From Flagellimonas eckloniae (GTDB lineage: Bacteria > Bacteroidota > Bacteroidia > Flavobacteriales > Flavobacteriaceae), in assembly GCF_001413955.1 (NCBI RefSeq), contig NZ_LCTZ01000002.1, positions 4,054,403-4,118,402 of the forward strand: a DNA stretch of 64,000 bases, written 5' to 3'. This document shows, one piece after another, positions 33,075 through 40,851 of this stretch. Positions within the stretch are counted from its first letter, which is position 1; every line of letters starts with the position of its first letter. The notes beneath the pieces were generated by a model. It saw nothing but the letters and a program-made list of their open reading frames with translations, searched no databases and was not told the DNA's origin. A program made the position numbers and the translations under genes.

Positions 33075-34142
33075 ATGGATTTATCTCACTACATTTTCCA
33101 AACAAGCGAGCATCGAGGCAAAAAAGTAATCCTAATAAGTTTTAAGTATAACAAACAGCTGCAGACGGCATTGCGCAAAAGATTTCCCGCTGTAAAATGG
33201 AGTGCTACAAAAAAAGCATGGTATTTGCCAGACCTCCCCTCGGTTAGGCGAGAACTGCACATGGCTTCAAAATCAAATACCGTAAAAAAGATAGGGAAAA
33301 TACATCCGATAAATCAACAGGCATACCTAAAAATGCAAGAGCAGCTAAAGCTAAGAAGGTATAGCCAAAGTACAGTACGTATCTATCTCGCTGAATTTGA
33401 ACACCTCCTAAAGCTATTGGGAAACTACCCTGTCCTGAATCTTAACCCTAAAAGACTTAAGGACTATTTTTTGTTCTGTATCAACAGAGAGAAAATGGGA
33501 GAGCGAAAAATTAATGGAAAGATCAATGCGATTAAATTCTTTTTTGAACATGTATTGCATAGGCCCAAGATGTTTTTTGATATTCCAAGGCCCAAAAAGC
33601 CTTTAACCTTACCAAAAATGCTGAGCAAATCGGAAGTAAAAAGACTGTTCAAGGTTACCAAAAACCTAAAACATCTCGTAGGATTGCAACTTTCATATGG
33701 AATGGGGCTTAGAGTTTCAGAAGTTGTAAACCTTAAGGTTGTTGATGTTGACAGTGAACGTATGATGGTACATGTGCGAGGTGCCAAGGGGAAGAAAGAC
33801 CGCTACGTTCCGTTGCCCAGAACATTGCTTCCCTTGTTAAGAAAATACTACGCTGCTTACAAGCCATCGGAATACCTGCTCGAAGGTCAATATGGTGGGC
33901 CTTACACAAAATCAAGTCTTCAACAAGTTTTTAAACGCGCCATGGTAAAAGCGGGGATCCGCAAGCAAATTGGTATTCATGGCCTTCGCCATAGTTATGC
34001 AACACACTTGCTCGAGGCCGGTGCCGATATGCGGTTTATTCAAGAATTATTGGGGCATAACTCCGTAAAAACAACCCAAATATATACTAAGGTCACCCAT
34101 CACAGTATTAAAAATATCCAAAGTCCATTAGATATGCTCTAG
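33075..34142 (+). CDS. Integron-integrase-like tyrosine recombinase
   Basis: A 355-residue tyrosine recombinase. Catalytic residues are Arg213 (GLRVSE), Lys239/240 (AKGKKDRYVPLP), His302 and Arg305 (HGLRHSYATHLL), His328 (LLGHNSV) and nucleophile Tyr337 (IYTKV). The C-terminus NIQSPLDML closely parallels the RSPLD end of integron integrases. However, the roughly 20-residue insertion that defines IntI, between the beta-hairpin lysine and the HxxR box, is missing. The first 75 residues are an additional N-terminal domain with KWSATKKAWYLPD, and a core-binding SAM-like domain follows (about 80-165). The gene is transcribed away from the cassette array, as intI is. A TAGATTTG -7 box lies at 33041-33048. 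Confidence 0.93.
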   Translation: MDLSHYIFQTSEHRGKKVILISFKYNKQLQTALRKRFPAVKWSATKKAWYLPDLPSVRRELHMASKSNTVKKIGKIHPINQQAYLKMQEQLKLRRYSQSTVRIYLAEFEHLLKLLGNYPVLNLNPKRLKDYFLFCINREKMGERKINGKINAIKFFFEHVLHRPKMFFDIPRPKKPLTLPKMLSKSEVKRLFKVTKNLKHLVGLQLSYGMGLRVSEVVNLKVVDVDSERMMVHVRGAKGKKDRYVPLPRTLLPLLRKYYAAYKPSEYLLEGQYGGPYTKSSLQQVFKRAMVKAGIRKQIGIHGLRHSYATHLLEAGADMRFIQELLGHNSVKTTQIYTKVTHHSIKNIQSPLDML

Positions 34143-34249
34143 GGCTTTTTTGAAACCCCAAAATACTTTTCCCTACAATCCAAAAGAGTTACCTTTGCTG
34201 CCTTAAAAAATCAATGATCGAGTAATCGATTCATCTTATAATCAAAACA

Positions 34250-35182
34250 ATGCAAGAAGGAATCTACGCAAAATTCAATACAACAAAAGGAGAGATTTTA
34301 GTAAAATTGACCCATGATAAAACCCCGGGAACTGTGGGTAACTTTGTGGCCTTGGCCGAAGGGAATATGGAAAACGCTGTAAAACCTCAGGGAAAACCCT
34401 ATTATGACGGGTTAAAATTTCATCGTGTTATCCCAGATTTTATGATTCAAGGGGGATGTCCACAAGGAACAGGAACTGGCGATGCCGGGTATAAGTTTGA
34501 TGATGAGTTCCATCCAGAACTGACACACGAAGGCCCAGGGGTATTATCTATGGCTAATGCCGGACCGGGAACCAATGGCAGTCAATTTTTTATAACCCAT
34601 GTTCCCACACCTTGGTTGGACAATAAGCATACGGTGTTTGGTCATGTGGAAAGTGGACAAGAGGTTGTGGATACCATTGCCCAAAACGATGCCATTGAGA
34701 CACTTGAGATAGTGAGAGTAGGAGCTGAGGCTGAAGGATGGAATGCCATTGAGGCGTTTAGAACATTTGAAGGCTCCAGGGAAAAGAGAATAGCCGAGCA
34801 AAAGGCCTTGGCAGAAGCAGAAATGGAGAAATTGGCAGCAGGGTTTAATGCTACAGAAAGTGGACTGCGCTACAAAATGATTCAGCAGGGTAGTGGAACC
34901 AAAGCTGAAAAAGGAAAAACGGTTTCAGTACATTATGAAGGAAGCTTGCCCAACGGACAGGTATTTGATTCTTCCTATAGTAGAAATCAACCCATTGATT
35001 TTACTTTGGGTGTGGGACAGGTAATCTCAGGATGGGATGAAGGTATCGCACTGTTAAAAGTGGGAGACAAAGCTCGTTTTGTAATTCCTTCACATTTGGC
35101 TTACGGAAGTGCTGGCGCTGGTGGGGTTATTCCACCAGATGCAACTTTAATCTTTGATGTGGAGTTAATGCAGGTAAAATAG
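34250..35182 (+). CDS. Dual-family peptidyl-prolyl isomerase (cyclophilin-FKBP fusion)
   Basis: A 310-residue soluble protein combining two unrelated proline isomerase folds. Residues about 5-160 are cyclophilin ([36 protein letters not shown]). A Lys/Glu/Ala-rich helical linker covers 165-200, and residues 205-310 are FKBP ([43 protein letters not shown]). Such dual-family immunophilins are known from flavobacteria and from Toxoplasma in the opposite domain order. It speeds protein folding in the cytoplasm, since no signal peptide is present. It lies just beyond the recombinase but is a core gene. Confidence 0.95.
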   Translation: MQEGIYAKFNTTKGEILVKLTHDKTPGTVGNFVALAEGNMENAVKPQGKPYYDGLKFHRVIPDFMIQGGCPQGTGTGDAGYKFDDEFHPELTHEGPGVLSMANAGPGTNGSQFFITHVPTPWLDNKHTVFGHVESGQEVVDTIAQNDAIETLEIVRVGAEAEGWNAIEAFRTFEGSREKRIAEQKALAEAEMEKLAAGFNATESGLRYKMIQQGSGTKAEKGKTVSVHYEGSLPNGQVFDSSYSRNQPIDFTLGVGQVISGWDEGIALLKVGDKARFVIPSHLAYGSAGAGGVIPPDATLIFDVELMQVK

Positions 35183-35199
35183 CATGAACAGCTAATAAA

Positions 35200-35233
35200 T
35201 AAAAAAAGCTTCCATTTATGGAGGCTTTTTTAT
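35200..35233 (+). terminator. Rho-independent terminator after the PPIase gene
   Basis: AAAAAAGCTTCC pairs with GGAGGCTTTTTT around ATTTAT, preceded by an A-run and followed by T-rich sequence. Confidence 0.85.
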
Positions 35234-35313
35234 TTTGTTCTGTTAACACTTATCAACAATAGGCAAAGATTAAGGGCAAGTAGCAATATTAAAACAGTAA
35301 AGAAAGTATTCAT
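35230..35313 (-). CDS. 27-residue membrane peptide, paralogue of the next
   Basis: The frame starts MNTFFTVLILLLALN and ends SVNRTK. It is one hydrophobic helix with a short basic tail. The neighbouring frame at 35432-35518 encodes a close relative (MNTFFAILSVLLAVN ... SVNSSKK), and the 60-residue protein at 1954 shares the same helix. This repeated pattern with conserved Phe-Phe, Leu-Leu-Ala, Asn and Ser-Val-Asn argues for real genes despite their size. Function unknown. Confidence 0.55.
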   Translation of the reverse strand: MNTFFTVLILLLALNLCLLLISVNRTK

Positions 35314-35431
35314 TGGTTTAAGATTTCGTTTTGGGGAACTTTATCTTATAACAACCCAACGCAGAAATACCCTACTATATTGTTGAATTATATTTTACTT
35401 TAAATCCGTTCTACTAAGAAATTTACAAATT

Positions 35432-35518
35432 TCACTTTTTGGAACTGTTCACGCTCAACAATAGTAAAAGTAGATTAACGGCAAGCAAAACGGATAGAAT
35501 TGCAAAGAAGGTATTCAT
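35432..35518 (-). CDS. 28-residue membrane peptide, paralogue of the previous
   Basis: Starts MNTFFAILSVLLAVN and ends SVNSSKK, with about 60 percent of positions the same as in the 27-residue protein 119 bp away. It is a single membrane helix with a basic tail, in the arrangement expected for a tandem duplication. The stretch 35183-35670 contains nothing else recognisable apart from the two terminators. Function unknown. Confidence 0.55.
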   Translation of the reverse strand: MNTFFAILSVLLAVNLLLLLLSVNSSKK

Positions 35519-35619
35519 AGTGTTCTATTTAATGGTTAAAGAGGAAAGCTAAGTTTGTTTAATGTTTAGATAAGAAAAAACGCTAAGGTTGCGTTTGGAG
35601 TTAAACAAAATTGGAAATA

Positions 35620-35645
35620 AAAAACCCGGGCATTGCCCGGGTCTG
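35620..35645 (-). terminator. Terminator of the cold-shock gene
   Basis: ACCCGGGCA/TGCCCGGGT hairpin, followed on the minus strand by a T-run. It lies 26 bp downstream of the csp stop codon. Confidence 0.9.
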
Positions 35646-35670
35646 TTCTATAAAAAAGTGTGCTGTTACC

Positions 35671-35865
35671 TTAATCTATAACTTGTACATTTACGGCGTT
35701 CAATCCTTTTTTACCTTGCTGTAGTTCGAATTCTACAGCGTCACCTTCTCTAATTTCGTCAATTAAGCCTGAAACGTGTACGAAGTGATCTGTGTTTGAA
35801 CCTTCTTCAGTAATAAAGCCGTAGCCCTTTGAATCATTGAAGAATTTTACTGTTCCTTTACTCAT
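35671..35865 (-). CDS. Cold-shock protein (CspA family)
   Basis: A 64-residue single cold-shock domain, the usual length. RNP1 is KGYGFI and RNP2 is HFVHVS, the aromatic surface for single-stranded RNA/DNA binding. It works as an RNA chaperone. A -7 box TACCTTTG lies about 30 bp upstream and a strong hairpin terminator downstream, so it is monocistronic. The gene symbol is left open because several csp paralogues are usual. Confidence 0.97.
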   Translation of the reverse strand: MSKGTVKFFNDSKGYGFITEEGSNTDHFVHVSGLIDEIREGDAVEFELQQGKKGLNAVNVQVID

Positions 35866-35893
35866 AATAAATACTAAAAATTAATTTAAGCCG

Positions 35894-35901
35894 CAAAGGT
35901 A
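35894..35901 (-). promoter_or_regulatory. -7 promoter element for the cold-shock gene
   Basis: TACCTTTG on the minus strand (TAnnTTTG), 29 bp upstream of the ATG. No convincing -33 element is visible. Confidence 0.45.
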
Positions 35902-35956
35902 CACTTTAATTTGCTGGAAATTAAGATTTTTCACTTTTTTTGTTAAAATAAGCCAA

Positions 35957-36595
35957 TTAAGCAGTTGGGTCTGGTGTTAATCGTAAATAAGGTTTTATCT
36001 CTTCAACACCTCCAGAAAATAGCTTTTCGGCTTCTTCGGTAGGAATTGCGGGACTTACCACAACCCTTTCACCATGTTCCCAATTGGCTGGAGTTGCAAC
36101 CTTATGGTTGGCAGTTAATTGTAACGAATCTATTACACGCAGTAACTCATAAAAATTACGACCTGTTGAAGCAGGATAGGTTAAAATCAGTTTTATCTTT
36201 TTATCTGGACCTATGATAAAGACCGAGCGTACCGTAAGTGTATCGTTGGCGTTGGGATGAATCATATCATATAAATCGGATACCTTTCTATCCTCATCTG
36301 CAATAATGGGAAAATTAACCACGGTATTCTGGGTTTCATTAATATCCTTTATCCATTCGGCATGAGATGCGGCACCATCCACGCTCAAGGCCATCATTTT
36401 CACATTTCGCTTTGCAAATTCATCCTTGAACTTTGCTGCTGTTCCCAATTCAGTGGTACAAACCGGTGTAAAATCTGCAGGGTGTGAGAAAAGAATTCCC
36501 CATCCGTCGCCTATATAATCGTATAACCCTAAAACTCCCTGAGAAGTCTCTGCAGTAAAATCTGGAGCGGTGTCTCCCAATCGTAGTGTTGCCAT
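35957..36595 (-). CDS. 1-Cys peroxiredoxin (Prx6 type)
   Basis: A 212-residue cytoplasmic thiol peroxidase reducing hydrogen peroxide and alkyl hydroperoxides. The peroxidatic Cys46 is in SHPADFTPVCTTEL. The long C-terminal domain (VATPANWEHGERVVV, PAIPTEEAEKLF) marks the Prx6 subfamily. No resolving cysteine of the 2-Cys type is evident. It stands alone on the minus strand. Confidence 0.95.
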   Translation of the reverse strand: MATLRLGDTAPDFTAETSQGVLGLYDYIGDGWGILFSHPADFTPVCTTELGTAAKFKDEFAKRNVKMMALSVDGAASHAEWIKDINETQNTVVNFPIIADEDRKVSDLYDMIHPNANDTLTVRSVFIIGPDKKIKLILTYPASTGRNFYELLRVIDSLQLTANHKVATPANWEHGERVVVSPAIPTEEAEKLFSGGVEEIKPYLRLTPDPTA

Positions 36596-36763
36596 TTTTT
36601 TTGATTTTTATTAATAACTAAAACTATACTATCCTACAAAATTAGTAGATTATTGTTCTTAAAGATTTAGTGCCCGTTAAAAGTCTATTAAAGTTTTGTT
36701 GCCGCAAATGATTTTGGTCACGTTTAGATATTTTACAGCTTTAAAGTTTAGTATTTTTATGGT

Positions 36764-37306
36764 ATGGAAAAAGATACTTTAGAACAACTTCGCTACCCTA
36801 TTGGGGTTTTTGAAATTCCTGAAAATATCACTCAAAAACAACTTGACGATTGGATAAGGATTTTAGAACATTTACCGCAAAGATTGGCAGATATGGTAAC
36901 ACCGCTATCCGCGGAACAATTGGAAACACCTTATAGGCCAGGTGGGTGGACGGTTAGGCAATTGGTGCATCATATTTCTGATAGCCATCACCATAGCTAT
37001 ATACGGTTTAAGTGGGCGCTTACGGAAGACAATCCAATGATAAAAGCGTATTTAGAAAAAGAATGGTCTAAGTTGTTTGATGCAAAGTCAGCACCTATTC
37101 AATTGTCTTTGGACCATTTAAAAGCGGTGCACGCTAAATTGGTCTATCTCCTAAAAGGGCTTTCCAAAGAAGATTTGCAACGAAAATTCACCCATCCCGA
37201 AGGCAATGAAGAAACAACTTTAGCAATAAATGTTTCCCGTTATGCATGGCATGGAAGCCATCATTTTGCGCATATTGAAAATTTGATAAAAAGAGAGGGT
37301 TGGTGA
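36764..37306 (+). CDS. YfiT/DinB-type putative metal-dependent hydrolase or bacillithiol transferase
   Basis: A 180-residue four-helix bundle protein of the DinB/YfiT superfamily. The nickel/zinc-binding histidines are in VHHISDSHHHSYIRF (about residues 69-83) and in YAWHGSHHFAHIENL near the C-terminus. The RPGGWTVRQLVHH motif is typical of YfiT (BstA). In Firmicutes such enzymes transfer bacillithiol, but whether this organism makes bacillithiol cannot be seen here. It converges with the GNAT gene, with stop codons one base apart. Confidence 0.9.
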   Translation: MEKDTLEQLRYPIGVFEIPENITQKQLDDWIRILEHLPQRLADMVTPLSAEQLETPYRPGGWTVRQLVHHISDSHHHSYIRFKWALTEDNPMIKAYLEKEWSKLFDAKSAPIQLSLDHLKAVHAKLVYLLKGLSKEDLQRKFTHPEGNEETTLAINVSRYAWHGSHHFAHIENLIKREGW

Positions 37307-37307
37307 T

Positions 37308-37829
37308 CTACAACGGTTTGGTCAAGATCCACATAGCCCTTTCAGAAGGTTTTGCCCCAGTTAAGGTCAATTCACTTTCTCTTTTGATGTGAAACCCATT
37401 TTTCAGGTAAAAATTTATGGGGTTCCCTTTCTGCATGGTATCCAGCCATAGTATACGTTTGTTTAAATTTTTAGCGTGATTCTCTATGTATTGCAATACA
37501 ATTTTTCCTATTCCTTTCCCAGCGTACGCTTTTAGAAGATAGATTTTTTCAGCTAGCAAAGATTCTTCATTGGAAAACTCATCAATAGAACAATTTTTGA
37601 CCAGCTTGACAATCCCAATGGCCCTATCTTTTAGGTAGATCAAAAAATGGGCATTATTACCATCGCTCAGTTCTCTTTCAACACCCTTTTTTGTGAAATT
37701 TTTGTTGATATAGGTACTTGTATCCTCATTATCCCATAAATGCGGATAGTGTTCATTATAGGATTTTATTCCTACGGAAATATATGTATCTATGGTTTCT
37801 GGCGATATGGGTTCAAGAGAAATGTCCAT
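37308..37829 (-). CDS. GNAT family N-acetyltransferase
   Basis: A 173-residue acetyltransferase. The acetyl-CoA loop is LLKAYAGKGIGKIVLQYI (about residues 98-115) and the C-terminal WLDTMQKGNPINFYLKNGF strand-helix is characteristic of RimI-like or spermidine-type members. The acceptor substrate is unknown. It forms a same-strand cluster with the cupin 9 bp upstream and the thioredoxin-like gene beyond it. Confidence 0.88.
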   Translation of the reverse strand: MDISLEPISPETIDTYISVGIKSYNEHYPHLWDNEDTSTYINKNFTKKGVERELSDGNNAHFLIYLKDRAIGIVKLVKNCSIDEFSNEESLLAEKIYLLKAYAGKGIGKIVLQYIENHAKNLNKRILWLDTMQKGNPINFYLKNGFHIKRESELTLTGAKPSERAMWILTKPL

Positions 37830-37838
37830 GGTCTTGTT

Positions 37839-38159
37839 CTATTTAGATTCACCACCTTCCGGGCCATAAAATAGGACCCAGGTTGAAAAATCTTCCGTAA
37901 AGTTCTCGAAGCGATGCTCCACTCCAGCAGGAACAAATAAAAAATCTCCCGGGGTAAACGTAGTTCGCTTATCTCCATTGATGAACTCCCCGGTTCCTGA
38001 AATTACAACATACACCTCATCTCTAGTATGGGGTGTTTGCAAGTCTACCTTTTCGGGTTTGTAAATTTCCACTTCAAGGGTTCCATGACTAAAAAGGGTC
38101 AAAAATGGACTGTCTTGGGCAGCCAATTTTTCTAAAGCTTCTGTCGGATTGATTTTCAT
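37839..38159 (-). CDS. Cupin domain protein
   Basis: A 106-residue single cupin. Metal-binding residues are in THTRDEVYVVISGTGEF (residues about 42-58) and in FVPAGVEHRFENF. The small size suggests a binding protein or isomerase rather than a dioxygenase. Same-strand neighbours are a thioredoxin-like protein and a GNAT acetyltransferase. Confidence 0.85.
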   Translation of the reverse strand: MKINPTEALEKLAAQDSPFLTLFSHGTLEVEIYKPEKVDLQTPHTRDEVYVVISGTGEFINGDKRTTFTPGDFLFVPAGVEHRFENFTEDFSTWVLFYGPEGGESK

Positions 38160-38203
38160 ATGTTTTGTTTTGGTTCCAGTGAAAGCAGGAATCTATTTTT
38201 TGC

Positions 38204-38758
38204 TTACTTCCACTTAATATTACAACCAATGCTTGGTTTTTGTTCAGTGATGATTTCTTTTTCTTCCAACAAAGCATCCATAGCATTATTTAAATCAGTT
38301 CCCGTTAAAGGAATACCATTGCCGGGGCGGGAATCGTCCAATTGCCCCCGGTACACCAGTTTCAGACCTTTATCAAAGAGATAAAAATCTGGAGTACATG
38401 CGGCATCATAGGCTTTGGCTACCTCTTGTGTTTCATCATATAAATAGGGAAAAGAATATCCTTCCATCTTGGCCTTTTCTTTCATTAAATGGGGCGCATC
38501 TTGCGGGTAGTTTTCTATATCATTACTTGAGATGGCAATGAAACTAATACCTTTCTCCTTGTATTCTTTTCCTAGTCTTGAAATTTCAGGGTTTACATGG
38601 ATTACAAACGGACAGTGATTACAAATGAACATGATTACCGTGCCCTTTTCACCTTTTAGTTCGTGTAGTGGGCGTTGCACATCGCTTACCGTATCCATCA
38701 AGAGAAAATCTGGAGCTTTTGTGCCCAAAGGGAGCATGTTGCTTGGAGTTCTTGCCAT
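38204..38758 (-). CDS. Thioredoxin-like redoxin with CNHC motif
   Basis: A 184-residue AhpC/TSA-type redoxin without signal peptide. The active-site region is MFICNHCPFVIHV, giving a C-x-x-C (Cys46, Cys49) with Asn-His between the cysteines. The conserved DFYLFDKGLKLVYRGQLDDSRP segment identifies the common 'thioredoxin family, CPFV' subgroup. It probably reduces peroxides or disulfides in the cytoplasm. It is the upstream gene of a three-gene minus-strand cluster. Confidence 0.92.
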   Translation of the reverse strand: MARTPSNMLPLGTKAPDFLLMDTVSDVQRPLHELKGEKGTVIMFICNHCPFVIHVNPEISRLGKEYKEKGISFIAISSNDIENYPQDAPHLMKEKAKMEGYSFPYLYDETQEVAKAYDAACTPDFYLFDKGLKLVYRGQLDDSRPGNGIPLTGTDLNNAMDALLEEKEIITEQKPSIGCNIKWK

Positions 38759-38847
38759 GATTTTTATTCTGTTTTAAACCATGAATTTAGTGGACTTTCT
38801 TCACAAATGAAAGAATCCTGTATATTGTAGCACAAACACCCTGGTTT

Positions 38848-39765
38848 TTGGAACAGCTAATTGATAATGTTCACATTAATTTTGATGAAAGTGCACTTTG
38901 GACTCTTAATTTAGCCCTTGCTTTGGTCATGTTTGGCATTGCGTTGGAAATTTCCTTAGATGATTTTAAGCGACTTTTAAAAACCCCGAAGCCCGTTTTG
39001 ACTGGTGTTGTGAGTCAATTTTTGCTGCTTCCCATTATAACTTTTGTCCTCGTGTGGATTACAGAACCTTTGCCCAGTATTGCATTGGGCATGTTTATGG
39101 TGGCGGCCTGCCCTGGTGGAAACGTGTCCAACTTCTTTACCCATTTATCAAAGGGTAATGCCGCGCTATCTGTTACCTTGACGGCTATTGCCACCCTATT
39201 GGCTATATTCATGACCCCGTTTAACCTTAGTTTCTGGGGAGGCCTGTATTCCCCAACAGCATCCATCTTGCAACAAGTTTCCATTTCTCCATTGGAAATG
39301 ATAAGACTTGTGGCCCTTTTACTTGGAATACCTTTGGTTTTGGGAATGTTGGTGAACAATTACTGGCCAGAAACAGCCAAAAAATTGGCTAAGGGCTTTA
39401 AGATAGGTTCGTTGCTTTTTTTTGTGATTTTAGTATTTCTGGCACTTTATAAAAACAAGGAGATTTTCATGGAGTATGTGCTCTATGTTTTTTGGCTGGT
39501 GATCATTCATAATTTGGTCGCTTTGTTAACGGGATTTTCAATTGCAAAATTGATACGACTCTCCCAAGATAACATTAGATGCCTGACCATAGAAACCGGT
39601 ATTCAGAATTCTGGATTAGGATTGCTGTTGATATTCACATTTTTTGATGGTTTGGGCGGTATGGCTTTATTGACTGCTTTTTGGGGGATTTGGCATCTGG
39701 TGTCCGGTCTCGTAATAAGTTTTATTTGGGGCGGTAAGCCTGTTGAAAAAGAAGAGTTGGTTTGA
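38848..39765 (+). CDS. Bile acid:sodium symporter family transporter
   Basis: A roughly 305-residue inner-membrane protein with nine to ten hydrophobic segments, of the BASS superfamily. Conserved stretches are MFGIALEISLDDF, AACPGGNVSNFFTHL (the sodium-binding crossover region) and IETGIQNSGLGLLL. Substrates of bacterial members include organic acids and small metabolites, but none is obvious here. No ATG is available in frame; I use the TTG at 38848. It overlaps the next gene by 4 bp (TTGA). Confidence 0.9.
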   Translation: MEQLIDNVHINFDESALWTLNLALALVMFGIALEISLDDFKRLLKTPKPVLTGVVSQFLLLPIITFVLVWITEPLPSIALGMFMVAACPGGNVSNFFTHLSKGNAALSVTLTAIATLLAIFMTPFNLSFWGGLYSPTASILQQVSISPLEMIRLVALLLGIPLVLGMLVNNYWPETAKKLAKGFKIGSLLFFVILVFLALYKNKEIFMEYVLYVFWLVIIHNLVALLTGFSIAKLIRLSQDNIRCLTIETGIQNSGLGLLLIFTFFDGLGGMALLTAFWGIWHLVSGLVISFIWGGKPVEKEELV

Positions 39766-40814
39766 AGCAATTAGGCTATAATTTCATTAGACTTTGGGTT
39801 AAGGTTGGATTGTTTTGCTATTACAAAAACATTGAAGTGGTGGGAATGGAAAACATCCCAAAGAACAAACCGATAGTGTTTCTTTCCAATCATCAAAATG
39901 CGCTTATGGATGTGCTGCTGATTGCTACCCATCTTAAAAATAGGCCGTGGTTCATTACAAGATCAGATGTTTTTAAAGGACGATTTTTAAAACCCCTATT
40001 TAATTTTTTACAGATGTTGCCCGTATATAGGATTAGGGATGGTAAGTCCAACCTATACAAGAACAACGCTATTTTTAGTCAATGTGGAGAATTATTGGAG
40101 GCGCATGAAGCAATTTTATTGTTTCCGGAGGCCAATCATAGTTTAAAACGTAGAGTAAGGCCTTTGAGTAAAGGTTTTACCAGAATCATAAATAGTGCGT
40201 TGGAAAAGAATCCTAATTTGGATTTACAGGTAGTGCCCATTGGGCAAAACTATGCATATCCAACACAGGTTGGGGATTCTGCGGTACTCTACTTTGGTAA
40301 ACCCATAGCCGCACAAGAGTATAAAGATGCAACGGATTTTGTCAACGAGATAAAACAAAAGGTTTTTGAAAGCCTTACAGAACTTACTACCCATATTCCT
40401 GAAATACGGTATAATGAAATCATTAGCAAAATAGGAGTAGAGGGCGAGCACTACTTATATCCAAAAGGAAATAATTTAAGAATTGCCAAAGATGCTATTC
40501 CACAAAAGACTTCCCCAAAAAAGAGTTTTGTTTCTGGAATTTTGAAATCACTGTTCTATCTATCCAATTTGCCTTTGGTGTTTTTATGGAAAATTCTGGT
40601 CAAACCCCGCGTGCTGGAACCGGAATTTGAGGCCACATTTAGGTTTGCTTTTGCTCTTTTACTGTATCCAATATTTTATGGCAGTTTTGGATTGATTTTA
40701 TGGAATGCATACAGCCCCAAAACAGTTTTTCTTGCGGTTATGGGACATGCATTAATGAATGTTTTTCTTATAAAATTGGGTATTACATCATCGAATCAAA
40801 AAAAATATTGGTGA
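39762..40814 (+). CDS. Lysophospholipid acyltransferase family protein (PlsC-like)
   Basis: A 350-residue membrane-associated acyltransferase. The catalytic His is in FLSNHQNALMDVLLI (an H-x5-D variant common in Bacteroidota), the acceptor site in FPEANHSLKRRVRPLSKGF. Two to three hydrophobic segments close to the C-terminus anchor it to the membrane. It likely acylates lyso-phospholipids or a lipid precursor. It starts with a TTG that overlaps the transporter stop. Confidence 0.9.
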   Translation: MKQLGYNFIRLWVKVGLFCYYKNIEVVGMENIPKNKPIVFLSNHQNALMDVLLIATHLKNRPWFITRSDVFKGRFLKPLFNFLQMLPVYRIRDGKSNLYKNNAIFSQCGELLEAHEAILLFPEANHSLKRRVRPLSKGFTRIINSALEKNPNLDLQVVPIGQNYAYPTQVGDSAVLYFGKPIAAQEYKDATDFVNEIKQKVFESLTELTTHIPEIRYNEIISKIGVEGEHYLYPKGNNLRIAKDAIPQKTSPKKSFVSGILKSLFYLSNLPLVFLWKILVKPRVLEPEFEATFRFAFALLLYPIFYGSFGLILWNAYSPKTVFLAVMGHALMNVFLIKLGITSSNQKKYW

Positions 40815-40851
40815 AGGTTTTTTTGAATTTCAACTCCCAATACACTTTTGG

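Noticed and set aside
22143-34142. Prophage or integrative conjugative element
   Set aside because: No structural phage, relaxase, or conjugation genes; only the recombinase and small cassette genes are present.
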